From the NCBI RefSeq assembly GCF_020866905.1, contig NZ_JAIVCC010000002.1:558001-622000 (forward strand): a stretch of 64,000 bases of DNA, written 5' to 3'. Positions 26,012 through 34,715 of this stretch are shown here, in pieces (within the stretch, counting starts at the first letter, position 1; the number at the start of each line of letters is the position of its first letter). The notes beneath the pieces are model-generated. The model did no database searches and was not told the origin of the DNA. It saw only the letters and a program-made list of their open reading frames with translations. The stretch comes from Salinimicrobium sediminilitoris. Lineage in GTDB: Bacteria > Bacteroidota > Bacteroidia > Flavobacteriales > Flavobacteriaceae. The translations under genes were made by a program, and so were the position numbers.

Positions 26012-26037
26012 AAAAGGGCAGTAAAAACTGCCCTTTT
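26012..26037 (-). terminator. terminator for the porin-like gene
   Basis: AAAAGGGCAG pairs with CTGCCCTTTT around a 6-nt loop; the minus strand continues in a T run. Confidence 0.85.
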
Positions 26038-26059
26038 GATGAGTATAAAAAATTAATCG

Positions 26060-26647
26060 TTAGAACAACAGCCCTACACCTGCCTGCACAACTGAGTTTT
26101 TTACATCTACTCCTTCCACATCATAAATATCTGTCATCCCCGCATTGTAGCGACCATAAACAAAAAATTTACTGAACTTGTAGGAGGCACCAAGCCCAAT
26201 ACTCAGATCAAAATCGTTCCTGTTGTCATTAAAAAGCTCTTTTTCGGCATCTCCAAAGTCTATAGCCTCTTCTACAACAAAACCAAACTGCGGTCCTGCC
26301 TCAAGTGCAAGTCCTTCGAGTACATAAAGCTTTGCCATAACAGGAACAGTTATATAATCTAACTGGTGTTCAATATCATCGTTATCGTCTCTTCTAACGA
26401 TGTCAAATCCCTGGGCAGAATAAAGCACTTCAGGCTGGATCGAGAACCTGTCGCTCAGCGGCACCTCGGCCAATAATCCTAAATGATATCCTGTCCTGGA
26501 GCTTTCATCTTCAAAATCTGAAAATCCGTCTCCCGAGAAGGTTGAGAAGTTCACTCCTCCTTTTGCCCCAAAGTAAACGAATTCCTGTGCAGCTACAAAC
26601 GTTGTACTTAATAGCATAGCTGCAATAAATAAAATCGACTTTTTCAT
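26060..26647 (-). CDS. outer-membrane beta-barrel protein (porin family)
   Basis: A 195-aa exported protein: signal 1-20 (FIAAMLLSTTFVAAQ), then alternating strands starting FVYFGAKGGVNFSTFSGD and including LGLLAEVPLSDRFSIQPEVLYSAQGFD, characteristic of the PF13568 outer-membrane beta-barrel domain of Bacteroidota, and a terminal VVQAGVGLLF. The frame extends to 26674, but the ATG at 26647 starts the signal peptide. A -7-like TACATTTG lies upstream at 26672-26679 (minus strand) without a clear -33 element. Third small barrel gene in this 2.3-kb stretch. Confidence 0.87.
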   Translation of the reverse strand: MKKSILFIAAMLLSTTFVAAQEFVYFGAKGGVNFSTFSGDGFSDFEDESSRTGYHLGLLAEVPLSDRFSIQPEVLYSAQGFDIVRRDDNDDIEHQLDYITVPVMAKLYVLEGLALEAGPQFGFVVEEAIDFGDAEKELFNDNRNDFDLSIGLGASYKFSKFFVYGRYNAGMTDIYDVEGVDVKNSVVQAGVGLLF

Positions 26648-26757
26648 AATTCTATGTTTTAAAGTTTGGGACAAATGTAGGAGGGATAGTGTTAAGAAAA
26701 TCTCACTTTATATTAAAGTACTCGTAAATCCGTACTTTTAGCCTCTATCTTTAACCT

Positions 26758-27654
26758 GTGAACTGGGAAAACGCTTTAAAGGATTACAAATATTACCTCA
26801 AGATCGAACGAGGTCTGGCTGCCAATACCATTGAAAATTATTCTTTTGATGTTGAGAAACTGGCCAACTGGCTAGAAGCCAATGAAATCAATGTTTCCCC
26901 GGTCTCTATTTCTGAAGAACAGCTGCAGCAATTCATTTATTCCCTGGCAAAACAGGTAAATGCGCGGTCACAGGCCAGAATCATATCTGGCCTACGCGGA
27001 TTTTTTAATTACCTGCTCTTTGAGGATTATCGAAAGACGAATCCGCTGGAGCTTATTGAGTCGCCAAAGACCGGCCGTAAACTTCCGGATACACTTTCTA
27101 CAGATGAAATTGATGCTCTTATTGCTGCCATAGACCTGAGCAAACCTGAAGGAGAACGAAATCGTGCCATCCTTGAAACCCTCTACGGCTGTGGGCTAAG
27201 GGTTTCTGAATTAATTGACCTGCGATTAAGCGATTTATATTTTGAAGAAGGATTTATTCAGGTAACGGGAAAAGGAAGCAAATCAAGATTTGTCCCAATT
27301 GCTGAAGCCACCCGTAAATACATTGATCTTTATCTTGATTACATAAGATCACACCAGGATATTCAAAAAGGGCATGAAGACACCGTCTTTTTGAACCGCC
27401 GCGGAAAAAAACTTACCCGCGCCATGATCTTTACCATTATAAAACGACTTGCTGTCGCCTCGGGTTTGAATAAGAAGATAAGCCCGCACACCTTCCGGCA
27501 TTCTTTTGCCACTCACCTGCTGGAAAACGGCGCAGATCTTAGGGCTATTCAGCAAATGCTGGGGCATGAAAGTATTACCACAACAGAAATTTACGTCCAC
27601 CTGGATCGCTCCCACCTGCGAAAAGTTATGGAGGAATTCCACCCAAGACGTTGA
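26758..27654 (+). CDS. xerD: site-specific tyrosine recombinase XerD
   Basis: Resolves chromosome dimers at dif with XerC. The 298-aa protein has the N-terminal SAM-like core-binding domain (1-105) and the catalytic domain with all active residues: Arg148 (GCGLRVSEL), Lys172 (GKGSKSR), His244/Arg247 (HTFRHSFATHLL), His270 (LGHESITTT) and nucleophile Tyr279 (IYVHLD). The start is GTG at 26758. The lack of flanking mobile genes supports a housekeeping recombinase. XerC versus XerD cannot be settled without alignment. Confidence 0.93.
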   Translation: MNWENALKDYKYYLKIERGLAANTIENYSFDVEKLANWLEANEINVSPVSISEEQLQQFIYSLAKQVNARSQARIISGLRGFFNYLLFEDYRKTNPLELIESPKTGRKLPDTLSTDEIDALIAAIDLSKPEGERNRAILETLYGCGLRVSELIDLRLSDLYFEEGFIQVTGKGSKSRFVPIAEATRKYIDLYLDYIRSHQDIQKGHEDTVFLNRRGKKLTRAMIFTIIKRLAVASGLNKKISPHTFRHSFATHLLENGADLRAIQQMLGHESITTTEIYVHLDRSHLRKVMEEFHPRR

Positions 27655-27900
27655 TTGTGCGATTCACCTTCTGATGGAGATTTAAACCAGAAAATGGTTC
27701 ATTAAATAATAGAGAAGTTCCTCCCCGTACTAATTGCTTTCAGTAAAAAAAGAAATAGTCCGTACTATTTTATCCATTTGCGTAAATTTTGAAAGTTTAC
27801 TGCCAACATGTTTCTACCTGATATTAAATTTCTGCTAAACCCGCTCAAATCCTTTGGCAGGCGGCTTTTCCTGCTTAAATTCAGGAAATAAATTTATACT

Positions 27901-28848
27901 ATGGAAACACTAAAATTCAAGAACGGAGATAAAATGCCGGCTATAGGCCTTGGTACCTGGAAATCTGATAAAGGAAAAGTTGGAGAAGCAGTGAAAATTG
28001 CACTAAACAATGGGTACCGCCATGTAGATTGTGCAGCCACTTACGGCAATGAAGCCGAAATTGGGAATGCCTTCAATGAAATATTTAAGGAAGGGAAGAT
28101 CAAAAGAGAGGACGTATGGGTGACTTCCAAATTATGGAACGATTCTCATAAAAAAGAGCATGTAATCCCAGCTCTAAAGCAAACCCTGAAGGACCTGCAA
28201 CTTGATTACCTGGACCTCTACCTCATGCACTGGCCGGTCGCGTTTAAGCATGGAGTATCTTTTCCTTCTAAAGATGAAGATTATCTTTCCCTGGAGGAAG
28301 TTCCATTGATCGAGACATGGAATGCCATGATCGAAGCTAAAAAACAAGGTTTGGTAAAACATATTGGAGTATCGAATTTCAGCAGTAAAAAGCTGGACGA
28401 CCTCATGTCAAAAACTAACGAAGTTCCCGAAATGAATCAGGTGGAGCTACATCCATTCCTGCCGCAGCCCGAGCTTTTACAGTTTTGTAAGGAAAATAAT
28501 ATCCACTGTACAGCCTACTCACCCCTTGGAAGCGGTGACCGAAGTGCGCAAATGAAAGCTGAGGATGAGCCTTCCCTTCTAAAGGAACCGGCAATTTTAG
28601 AAGTAGCTAAAAAACATGATGTTTCACCTGCACAAGTCCTTATTAAATGGGCCGTTGCCCGGGGAACTGCAGTGATTCCAAAATCCACTTCGAAGGATCA
28701 TATAATTTCCAACCTGGAAAGCATTAATGTGGAACTGGATGAGGAAGATCATAAGAAGATTGCCGGAATTAAACGTAACTTCCGCTATGTAAACGGGGAA
28801 TTCTTTGTGACTCCCGGCAATTCATACAACAACATTTATGACCTGTAA
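27901..28848 (+). CDS. aldo/keto reductase
   Basis: NADPH-dependent carbonyl reductase, 315 aa, TIM barrel. The catalytic tetrad is visible: Asp43, Tyr48 (HVDCAATYGNE), Lys77 (VTSKLW) and His110 (LMHWPV). The cofactor segment IPKSTSKDHIISNL near 260 matches NADPH-binding AKRs. The C-terminus ends FVTPGNSYNNIYDL. Probably reduces aldehydes or sugars; the substrate is unknown. A 27-codon cationic frame ends 9 bp before its ATG. It overlaps the following lipoprotein gene by 11 bp. Confidence 0.92.
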   Translation: METLKFKNGDKMPAIGLGTWKSDKGKVGEAVKIALNNGYRHVDCAATYGNEAEIGNAFNEIFKEGKIKREDVWVTSKLWNDSHKKEHVIPALKQTLKDLQLDYLDLYLMHWPVAFKHGVSFPSKDEDYLSLEEVPLIETWNAMIEAKKQGLVKHIGVSNFSSKKLDDLMSKTNEVPEMNQVELHPFLPQPELLQFCKENNIHCTAYSPLGSGDRSAQMKAEDEPSLLKEPAILEVAKKHDVSPAQVLIKWAVARGTAVIPKSTSKDHIISNLESINVELDEEDHKKIAGIKRNFRYVNGEFFVTPGNSYNNIYDL

Positions 28849-29302
28849 ATCATACCTTCCAAAAATAGCATTCTTGACCCTCTTTTTGGTGCTTTCCGGT
28901 TGTAAAAATGATGACCGGGAGATGGAGGTAAAAACTTCAAAAATTGATTCCCTCACCCAGGAATTAAACCGGCAACAGGAGCTTAAAGATTCTTTGGTCA
29001 ACCTTCGGGAGATAGATTATTCCGCAAATGACTATTCCATCTTCTTCGGAAAGGAATTTGAAGATATTGATAATCCCGAAGAGCACATTGTTAATGCCCT
29101 GAAGAACAAAGAGGATCTAATTCCTTTAAAAGCTGTGCTTGGAGGCAGCATGGAATTCCGGAAGGTTCAGGTAATTTCTGAAGATTGGGTGCTGGCAATT
29201 TATGATGATGGCCATGTGCAGGGAAAATCAATTTTTGAATATGAACTTCAGGAAGATGGAGAAGTAGAGTTTAATGAGATTGCTTCACAACTTCCAGAGT
29301 AA
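28838..29302 (+). CDS. lipoprotein with coiled coil, unknown function
   Basis: A 154-aa predicted lipoprotein: signal with lipobox LSGC (Cys22), an acidic coiled coil at about 30-60 (DSLTQELNRQQELKDSLVNL), then a compact domain (EHIVNALKNKEDLIPLKAVLGGSMEFRKVQVISEDWVLAIYDDGHVQGKSIFEYEL). Its ATG lies inside the 3' end of the reductase gene, so translation is likely coupled. No family recognised. Confidence 0.8.
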   Translation: MTCKSYLPKIAFLTLFLVLSGCKNDDREMEVKTSKIDSLTQELNRQQELKDSLVNLREIDYSANDYSIFFGKEFEDIDNPEEHIVNALKNKEDLIPLKAVLGGSMEFRKVQVISEDWVLAIYDDGHVQGKSIFEYELQEDGEVEFNEIASQLPE

Positions 29303-29313
29303 CAGCAGCCCTG

Positions 29314-29326
29314 AAAATGCCATTTT
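29314..29326. repeat. palindrome AAAATGNCATTTT, copy 3
   Basis: AAAATGCCATTTT 12 bp after the lipoprotein stop and 88 bp before the hpf ATG. The only exact copy without TC just upstream of the A run. Confidence 0.6.
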
Positions 29327-29413
29327 AGGAACGTTATATTTTTTATAAACCCAAGATTTTCCGAAGTGATTTTGGTATCTTGGAATTAATATTTTAAGCA
29401 AAAAAGAAGTAAT

Positions 29414-29713
29414 ATGAAGACTAACATTCAATTTGTACACACCGACACTAAAATTTCAGCTGAACAACTTGTTCAAAGAAAACTTGATAAACTTGAGAAT
29501 AAATACGACTGGATCATCTCTGCAGATGTAATGTTCAAGGAAGAGAAATCTACTAATGGAAATGGGAAAGTTTGTGCGATCGAATTGAGCCTCCCAGGCC
29601 CGAAGATCCACGCCTCCTCAAATTCCGACAGCTTTGAAGCCGCAGCAGCAGAAACTGTAAAAGATCTGGAAAAGCAACTAAAGAAACGTAAAGCTGAAAT
29701 GCAAAGCCACTAA
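29414..29713 (+). CDS. hpf: ribosome hibernation promoting factor, short form
   Basis: A 99-aa HPF/YfiA-family protein that binds the 30S decoding region and promotes inactive ribosomes under stress or starvation. The beta-alpha-beta-beta-beta-alpha core is seen from IQFVHTDTKISAEQLVQRKLDKLENKYDW through DLEKQLKKRKAEM. It lacks the C-terminal dimerisation domain of long HPF. Monocistronic with a strong terminator. Confidence 0.92.
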   Translation: MKTNIQFVHTDTKISAEQLVQRKLDKLENKYDWIISADVMFKEEKSTNGNGKVCAIELSLPGPKIHASSNSDSFEAAAAETVKDLEKQLKKRKAEMQSH

Positions 29714-29746
29714 CAAGGGTTAAGGTTTAAGGAATAACTTTTAATT

Positions 29747-29789
29747 AAAAAAGGCTGCCGAAAAATTACATTTTTCGGCAGCCTTTTTT
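29747..29789 (+). terminator. bidirectional terminator between hpf and murA
   Basis: A 20-bp stem (AAAAAAGGCTGCCGAAAAAT with its complement) around a 3-nt loop, with T runs on both strands. A TTGGCTC word repeat follows at 29803-29830. Confidence 0.92.
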
Positions 29790-29831
29790 TTGAAAAGCTC
29801 ACAGTCTTGGCTCTTGGCTCTTGATTCTCAG

Positions 29832-31145
29832 TTAAGATATTCGCTTGATCCTGGCTCCAATTGCCTGCAAACGCTCGTCAATATTCTCATATCCCCTGTC
29901 AATTTGCTCAATATTATGGATCACCGATGTTCCCTTTGCAGAAAGTGCTGCAATAAGCAGGGAAATTCCGGCTCTAATATCTGGAGAAACCATGGTTGTG
30001 GCTTTCAACTGGGATTTAAAATCATGACCAATTACTGTAGCCCGGTGCGGATCGCAAAGGATAATTTTTGCACCCATATCAATTAATTTATCCACAAAGA
30101 AAAGACGGCTTTCAAACATCTTTTGATGAATAAGAACGTCTCCTTTGGCCTGAGTAGCTACCACCAGCATAATACTCAAAAGATCGGGGGTGAATCCCGG
30201 CCATGGAGCATCGCTTATGCTCATGATCGATCCATCAATGAAACTTTGCACTTCGTAGCCATCGGTATGAGCAGGAATGTAAATATCCTCGCCTCTTTGC
30301 TCCAGTTGTATCCCCAGCTTCCTAAAAGTGGCCGGAATAAGACCTAAATGTTCCCAGCCGACATTCTTAATAGTGATCTCACTTTTAGTCATCGCGGCAA
30401 GGCCAATCCATGAGCCAATCTCAACCATATCGGGTAAAACAGTATGGGTACAACCGCCTAAAGATTCCACTCCTTCAATTTCCAGAAGGTTTGATCCTAC
30501 GCCAGAGATCTTCGCCCCCATACGGTTAAGCATGTTACAAAGTTGTTGCAGGTAGGGCTCACAGGCTGCATTATAGATTGTGGTTTGACCTTTTGCCAGC
30601 ACAGCAGCCATAACAATATTGGCTGTTCCGGTTACCGAGGCTTCTTCAAGCAACATATAAGTTCCTTTTAAACCATTTGGTGCTTCTACTCCATAAAAAC
30701 GCTCTTCCTTATTGTAACGGAAGTCGGCACCCAGTTTTATAAAACCTTCAAAGTGTGTATCCAGTCTTCTACGGCCAATTTTATCTCCCCCGGGACGTGG
30801 GATGTAACCGTGCCCAAATCTTGCCAGCATAGGGCCAACGATCATGATAGATCCTCGAAGGCCACTACCCTCTTCCTTAAATTTTTCGCTTTTAAGGTAA
30901 TTCAGGTCCAGTTCATTTGCCTGGAAAGTATAGGTGCCTTTCTTCAGCTTTTCAACCTTAACGCCCAATTGTTTAAGCAGATGAATGAGTTTATTGACAT
31001 CCAGGATATCTGGAATATTATGAATTGTAACTTTTTCGGGAGTTAAAAGTACGGCGCAAAGTATTTGCAGAGCCTCGTTCTTTGCTCCCTGGGGTTGAAT
31101 TTCCCCTTTTAGAGCATGACCTCCCTCAATTTGAAAAGTTCCCAT
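29832..31145 (-). CDS. murA: UDP-N-acetylglucosamine 1-carboxyvinyltransferase (Asp-type MurA)
   Basis: First committed step of peptidoglycan synthesis: transfers enolpyruvate from PEP to UDP-GlcNAc. It has 437 aa and the two-domain EPSP-synthase fold. Lys22-Asn23 (GAKNEA) are conserved. The loop that normally holds the fosfomycin-attacked cysteine (PGGC in E. coli) reads RPGGDKIGRRRLDTH here, with Asp121 in that position. By analogy with mycobacterial and chlamydial MurA this predicts an active enzyme insensitive to fosfomycin. The DUF4290 gene is 15 bp upstream, so probably an operon. Confidence 0.96.
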   Translation of the reverse strand: MGTFQIEGGHALKGEIQPQGAKNEALQILCAVLLTPEKVTIHNIPDILDVNKLIHLLKQLGVKVEKLKKGTYTFQANELDLNYLKSEKFKEEGSGLRGSIMIVGPMLARFGHGYIPRPGGDKIGRRRLDTHFEGFIKLGADFRYNKEERFYGVEAPNGLKGTYMLLEEASVTGTANIVMAAVLAKGQTTIYNAACEPYLQQLCNMLNRMGAKISGVGSNLLEIEGVESLGGCTHTVLPDMVEIGSWIGLAAMTKSEITIKNVGWEHLGLIPATFRKLGIQLEQRGEDIYIPAHTDGYEVQSFIDGSIMSISDAPWPGFTPDLLSIMLVVATQAKGDVLIHQKMFESRLFFVDKLIDMGAKIILCDPHRATVIGHDFKSQLKATTMVSPDIRAGISLLIAALSAKGTSVIHNIEQIDRGYENIDERLQAIGARIKRIS

Positions 31146-31160
31146 AAAGAAATTAGTATT

Positions 31161-31802
31161 TTAGTGACGTTTGCGGCTGCGCGCTCTGTTGTGTGTTTTT
31201 TTAACCGGTTTTTTCGAGGTGAATTTCTTATTGCTTCTCAAAAGTTCTGAAGCTTCGCTAAGGTCCTCTTCGGTATTTTTTAGATTGATCTTACCGTCAC
31301 TTAATTCCCTCAAATGTTCAAAGATCACTTTGTCATCTACAGAATCCTTGTTCCAGCTCAAGTAAGACTTCTTCATGTGATTTGCGATAGTGAACACAAG
31401 ACCTTCTTTCTCGGGGCCTTCTTCGAATTTGTTCGCTTCATCGATCATCCTTTTGATGTTGTTTCCATAGAAACGATACTTTGGAAAGTTTTGAGGATAA
31501 GGCATTCTCTCAGGCCGTTCTGCCAACATTTCCCTGGATGGTTTTGGAAAAGGGCTTTCTACGTCCAGTTTAAAATCACTTATGATAAATAATTGATCCC
31601 AAAGCATATGCTGAAAGTCGGGTACATCACGCAGGTGCGGATTAAGATTTCCCATTACCGCAATAATTGCTCTGGCTACTTTATTACGCTCTTCATCGTC
31701 CTTGATCTCAACGGCGTGTTCAACCATTTTTTGAATATGCCTTCCATATTCGGGAATGATGAGTTTACTCCTTTCGGAGTTATATTCTAATTCGTTTGTC
31801 AA
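31161..31802 (-). CDS. DUF4290 family protein
   Basis: A 213-aa cytosolic protein matching the Bacteroidota family DUF4290: N-terminal LEYNSERSKLIIPEYGRHIQKMVEHAV and central HLRDVPDFQHMLWDQLFIISDF. The C-terminus is a basic tail (KKPVKKTHNRARSRKRH), suggesting nucleic-acid or ribosome contact. The start appears to be TTG at 31802, as no ATG or GTG precedes the conserved region. It lies 15 bp before murA. Function unknown. Confidence 0.85.
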   Translation of the reverse strand: MTNELEYNSERSKLIIPEYGRHIQKMVEHAVEIKDDEERNKVARAIIAVMGNLNPHLRDVPDFQHMLWDQLFIISDFKLDVESPFPKPSREMLAERPERMPYPQNFPKYRFYGNNIKRMIDEANKFEEGPEKEGLVFTIANHMKKSYLSWNKDSVDDKVIFEHLRELSDGKINLKNTEEDLSEASELLRSNKKFTSKKPVKKTHNRARSRKRH

Positions 31803-31905
31803 AATGAATAGTATTAGGTGATAATATACTGCAGAAGTTTATCGACTGCAAATTAAAAAAATTATTCAGGAAAAAAGGCGCTCTATCAAATTATCCTGCA
31901 ATTAT

Positions 31906-32199
31906 TTACAGGGAGATCACTCCTTCTATTTTTTGCCCTACTTCCTTGTATTTGGCGATCACCGCATCTGGATCATGCATTTTTACATTTACAGAAACAC
32001 TGGTATAACTTCCTTTTTTGGACTGCTTTGTAGTAATTACGGCACCCATGTTATCAAATATTTCTTCGATCCCTATTATTTTTTTGGGTTCTGTAGGGAC
32101 AATAAACTTGTACAGGTAAACGGAAGGCCAGGTGGCGGTATCCAGTAATTGTGACTTTAATTTTTTATAAAATTCTTCAGGATCTTTAGCTTCGCTCAT
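31906..32199 (-). CDS. DUF493 family protein (YbeD-like)
   Basis: A 97-aa cytosolic ACT-like alpha/beta protein of the YbeD/DUF493 group: PSVYLYKFIVPTEPKKIIGIEEIF, then KGSYTSVSVNVKMHDPDAVIAKYKEVGQKIEGVISL. Homologues are small regulatory-domain-like proteins of unclear function. It is divergent from the P-loop ATPase gene and upstream of DUF4290-murA; I recall this order from other flavobacteria. Confidence 0.85.
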   Translation of the reverse strand: MSEAKDPEEFYKKLKSQLLDTATWPSVYLYKFIVPTEPKKIIGIEEIFDNMGAVITTKQSKKGSYTSVSVNVKMHDPDAVIAKYKEVGQKIEGVISL

Positions 32200-32281
32200 A
32201 ATGATCTTACTTCATAATTAATGCAAAGATACATTTTAGAATCTATTTTTTAAATTGATTGCAAATCGCGAAATTTGCCGG

Positions 32282-32818
32282 GTGAATACCAGAAAGATTG
32301 TAATAACCGGCGGCCCCGGTACAGGAAAGACATCTGTCATAGAAGCCCTTGAAGACCATGGTCACTTTTGTTTCCATGAAGTTTCACGGGAAATAATAAG
32401 ACAGGCTCAAAAGAAAGGGATCGATCAATTATTTCTTAAAGACCCTTTGCTCTTTAGTGAAATGCTACTAGAAGGCAGGATTAAACAATTCAAGGACGCT
32501 CATGACATGAAGGCCGATATGGTTTTTCTGGATCGCGGCGTACCCGATGTGGTCGCTTATATGAATTATTTTGGTAATGACTACCCTCCTGTCTTTAACC
32601 GGGTGTGCCAGGAATATTTGTACGATCGGGTTTTTATACTGCCCCCCTGGCAAAAGATTTATACTGAAGATAACGAACGATACGAGACCTACGAACAGGC
32701 AGTTGAAATACACGATGAACTCGCCCGCAGTTATGCTTATCACGGCTATGAAGCTGTAGAAGTCCCTGAAGGTACCATTGCCGAGCGCACTTCCTTTATC
32801 CTGGAGCATCTTGGATAA
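32282..32818 (+). CDS. P-loop ATPase/kinase-like protein
   Basis: A 178-aa protein with Walker A GGPGTGKTS directly after a short strand (RKIVITGGPGTGKTSVIEALE), Walker B-like MVFLDRGVPD and a Tyr/Arg-rich C-terminal half (PPWQKIYTEDNERYETYEQAVEIHDELARSYAYHGYE). It resembles the AAA_28/nicotinamide-riboside-kinase-like P-loop group common next to recQ in flavobacteria. The frame extends to TTG 32255, but the GTG at 32282 places the P-loop at the usual distance from the N-terminus. It overlaps recQ by 8 bp. Substrate unknown. Confidence 0.8.
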   Translation: MNTRKIVITGGPGTGKTSVIEALEDHGHFCFHEVSREIIRQAQKKGIDQLFLKDPLLFSEMLLEGRIKQFKDAHDMKADMVFLDRGVPDVVAYMNYFGNDYPPVFNRVCQEYLYDRVFILPPWQKIYTEDNERYETYEQAVEIHDELARSYAYHGYEAVEVPEGTIAERTSFILEHLG

Positions 32819-34715
32819 GCCCGAAAAAATACTAAAACAATACTGGGGCTTTGATTCCTTCAGACCTTTACAGAAGGATATAATTGTCGAATTACTGGAA
32901 AACCGCGACGTGATCGCGCTGCTGCCCACCGGTGGCGGAAAATCCCTGTGCTTCCAGGTTCCGGCGCTTATAAAACCGGGTATTTGTATTGTAATTTCTC
33001 CCCTTGTGGCCTTAATGGAAGACCAGGTGAAAGCACTACAGGCAAAGAATATAAAAGCCATGGCACTTACCGGCGGAATTGCCTTTAAGGAGGTTGATAC
33101 CATGCTGGACAATTGCATCTATGGAAATTACAAGTTTCTCTACCTCTCCCCCGAAAGATTACAACAGGAGCTGGTACAGGAACGCATAAAACAAATGCAG
33201 GTCAACCTCGTTGCGATAGATGAAGCCCATTGTATTTCTCAATGGGGTCACGACTTTAGACCTGCTTATAGAAATATTGCCATTCTTCGGGAGTTAAAAC
33301 CCGAAGTTAATATGGTTGGATTAACCGCAACGGCAACCCTTCCGGTGGTGAAAGATATTGCCCAACAACTGGAGCTTAAGGATGTAAAAATCCTTCAGAA
33401 ATCCTTCCGAAGAGAAAATCTGGCCTACATGGTTCGGGAAGTGGAAGATAAGAACTACTATCTCGAGCAATTGCTTAAAGAACATGATGAAGCAGCCATA
33501 ATCTACGTTCGCACGAGGAAAGCTACCATTGAACTGGAACAATTTCTTGTCAAAAAAGGCATTTCTGCCACCTCTTTCCACGGGGGACTCCAAAAAGCTG
33601 AAAAATCCTCAAGGCTGCAAAAATGGCTTAAAGATGAGAAACGGGTAATGGTTGCCACCAGCGCCTTTGGGATGGGGATTGACAAGGCAAGTGTGCGCAC
33701 AGTGATCCATATAAACCTGCCCGAAAGCCTCGAGAGTTACTTCCAGGAAGCCGGGAGAGCGGGACGGGATGGTAAACCTGCAAAAGCCGTGATCCTCACA
33801 AACAAGAGTGATATTCCACTCTTAAAAAATCAGTTTTTGGCTACGCTTCCCGGAGTGGATATTGTAAGGCTGGTTTATAAAAAGCTGAATTCCTATTTTA
33901 GGATCGCTTACGGCGAGGGTGAAGGCGAAGAGCATTACTTCAACTTCTACCAGTTCTGCCAAAAATATGAGCTGAACACTTTACTTGCTTATAATGCTAT
34001 ACTTCTGCTGGACCGGGTAAGTGTATTGTCCCTTTCTGAGCAATTTCAGAAGAAAACCCGAATTCAGTTTTTAATTTCAGGAAAAAAAATTACCTGGTAT
34101 TTAGAGGGAAACCCTCAGTTCGATCCTGTAGTCAAAGCCATTTTACGAACCTATGGAGGGGCATTTGACAGCATGGTGGACTTGAATTTAGAATTCATTG
34201 CAGGCAAAGCCGGGACTTCTTCGCAGGAGACCGTGAAATTGTTACAACAACTTCACAAGGAAGGCATAGTCGAATTTGAGCATCATCAACATGATACCAA
34301 AATCACATTTTTGGTGCCCCGGGAAGATGATATTACTATAAATCCTTTAACGCCGTACATTAAGCTGCAGGAGAAAACCAAGAAAGAAAAGATATCGCAG
34401 GTGCTCTCTTATGTAACTAATGACAGGCAGTGCAAAAGCCAACAGCTATTACATTATTTTGGAGAAAAAGAAACAGAGCCCTGCGGAATTTGTTCAGTTT
34501 GCGAGCCTTCGACCACTAAATTAACCAGGGAAGAAATGAAAAAGATCTATTTTGCAATCATAGGTTTGCTGGAAGAGCGGGAGCATTCTTCCCGGGAAAT
34601 GACCCAAAAATTGCCATTTCCCGAGGCTCATGTAATTAAGGTACTGGAAATACTGGTAGAGAAAGGAGCCCTGGCTACAACAACTACCAACAAATATAAA
34701 TTAAAACATTTATGA
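32811..34715 (+). CDS. recQ: ATP-dependent DNA helicase RecQ
   Basis: 3'-5' DNA helicase for recombination and fork repair. From TTG 32811 (MDKPEKILKQYWGF) it is 634 aa; an upstream TTG at 32778 lies inside the previous gene and is less likely. Motifs: motif 0 FRPLQKDII, Walker A PTGGGKSLCFQ, DEAH box (AIDEAHCISQWGHDFRPAY), motif VI QEAGRAGRDG. A four-Cys zinc cluster is present (CKSQQLLHYF, then CGICSVC). No HRDC domain is evident, as in the shorter Bacteroidota RecQ. Its stop overlaps the fmt start (ATGA). Confidence 0.95.
   Translation: MDKPEKILKQYWGFDSFRPLQKDIIVELLENRDVIALLPTGGGKSLCFQVPALIKPGICIVISPLVALMEDQVKALQAKNIKAMALTGGIAFKEVDTMLDNCIYGNYKFLYLSPERLQQELVQERIKQMQVNLVAIDEAHCISQWGHDFRPAYRNIAILRELKPEVNMVGLTATATLPVVKDIAQQLELKDVKILQKSFRRENLAYMVREVEDKNYYLEQLLKEHDEAAIIYVRTRKATIELEQFLVKKGISATSFHGGLQKAEKSSRLQKWLKDEKRVMVATSAFGMGIDKASVRTVIHINLPESLESYFQEAGRAGRDGKPAKAVILTNKSDIPLLKNQFLATLPGVDIVRLVYKKLNSYFRIAYGEGEGEEHYFNFYQFCQKYELNTLLAYNAILLLDRVSVLSLSEQFQKKTRIQFLISGKKITWYLEGNPQFDPVVKAILRTYGGAFDSMVDLNLEFIAGKAGTSSQETVKLLQQLHKEGIVEFEHHQHDTKITFLVPREDDITINPLTPYIKLQEKTKKEKISQVLSYVTNDRQCKSQQLLHYFGEKETEPCGICSVCEPSTTKLTREEMKKIYFAIIGLLEEREHSSREMTQKLPFPEAHVIKVLEILVEKGALATTTTNKYKLKHL

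Noticed and set aside
26758-27654. XerD-like gene as an integron or phage integrase
   Set aside because: Length, intact housekeeping-type motifs and lack of att sites, cassettes or phage genes point to the chromosomal Xer recombinase.
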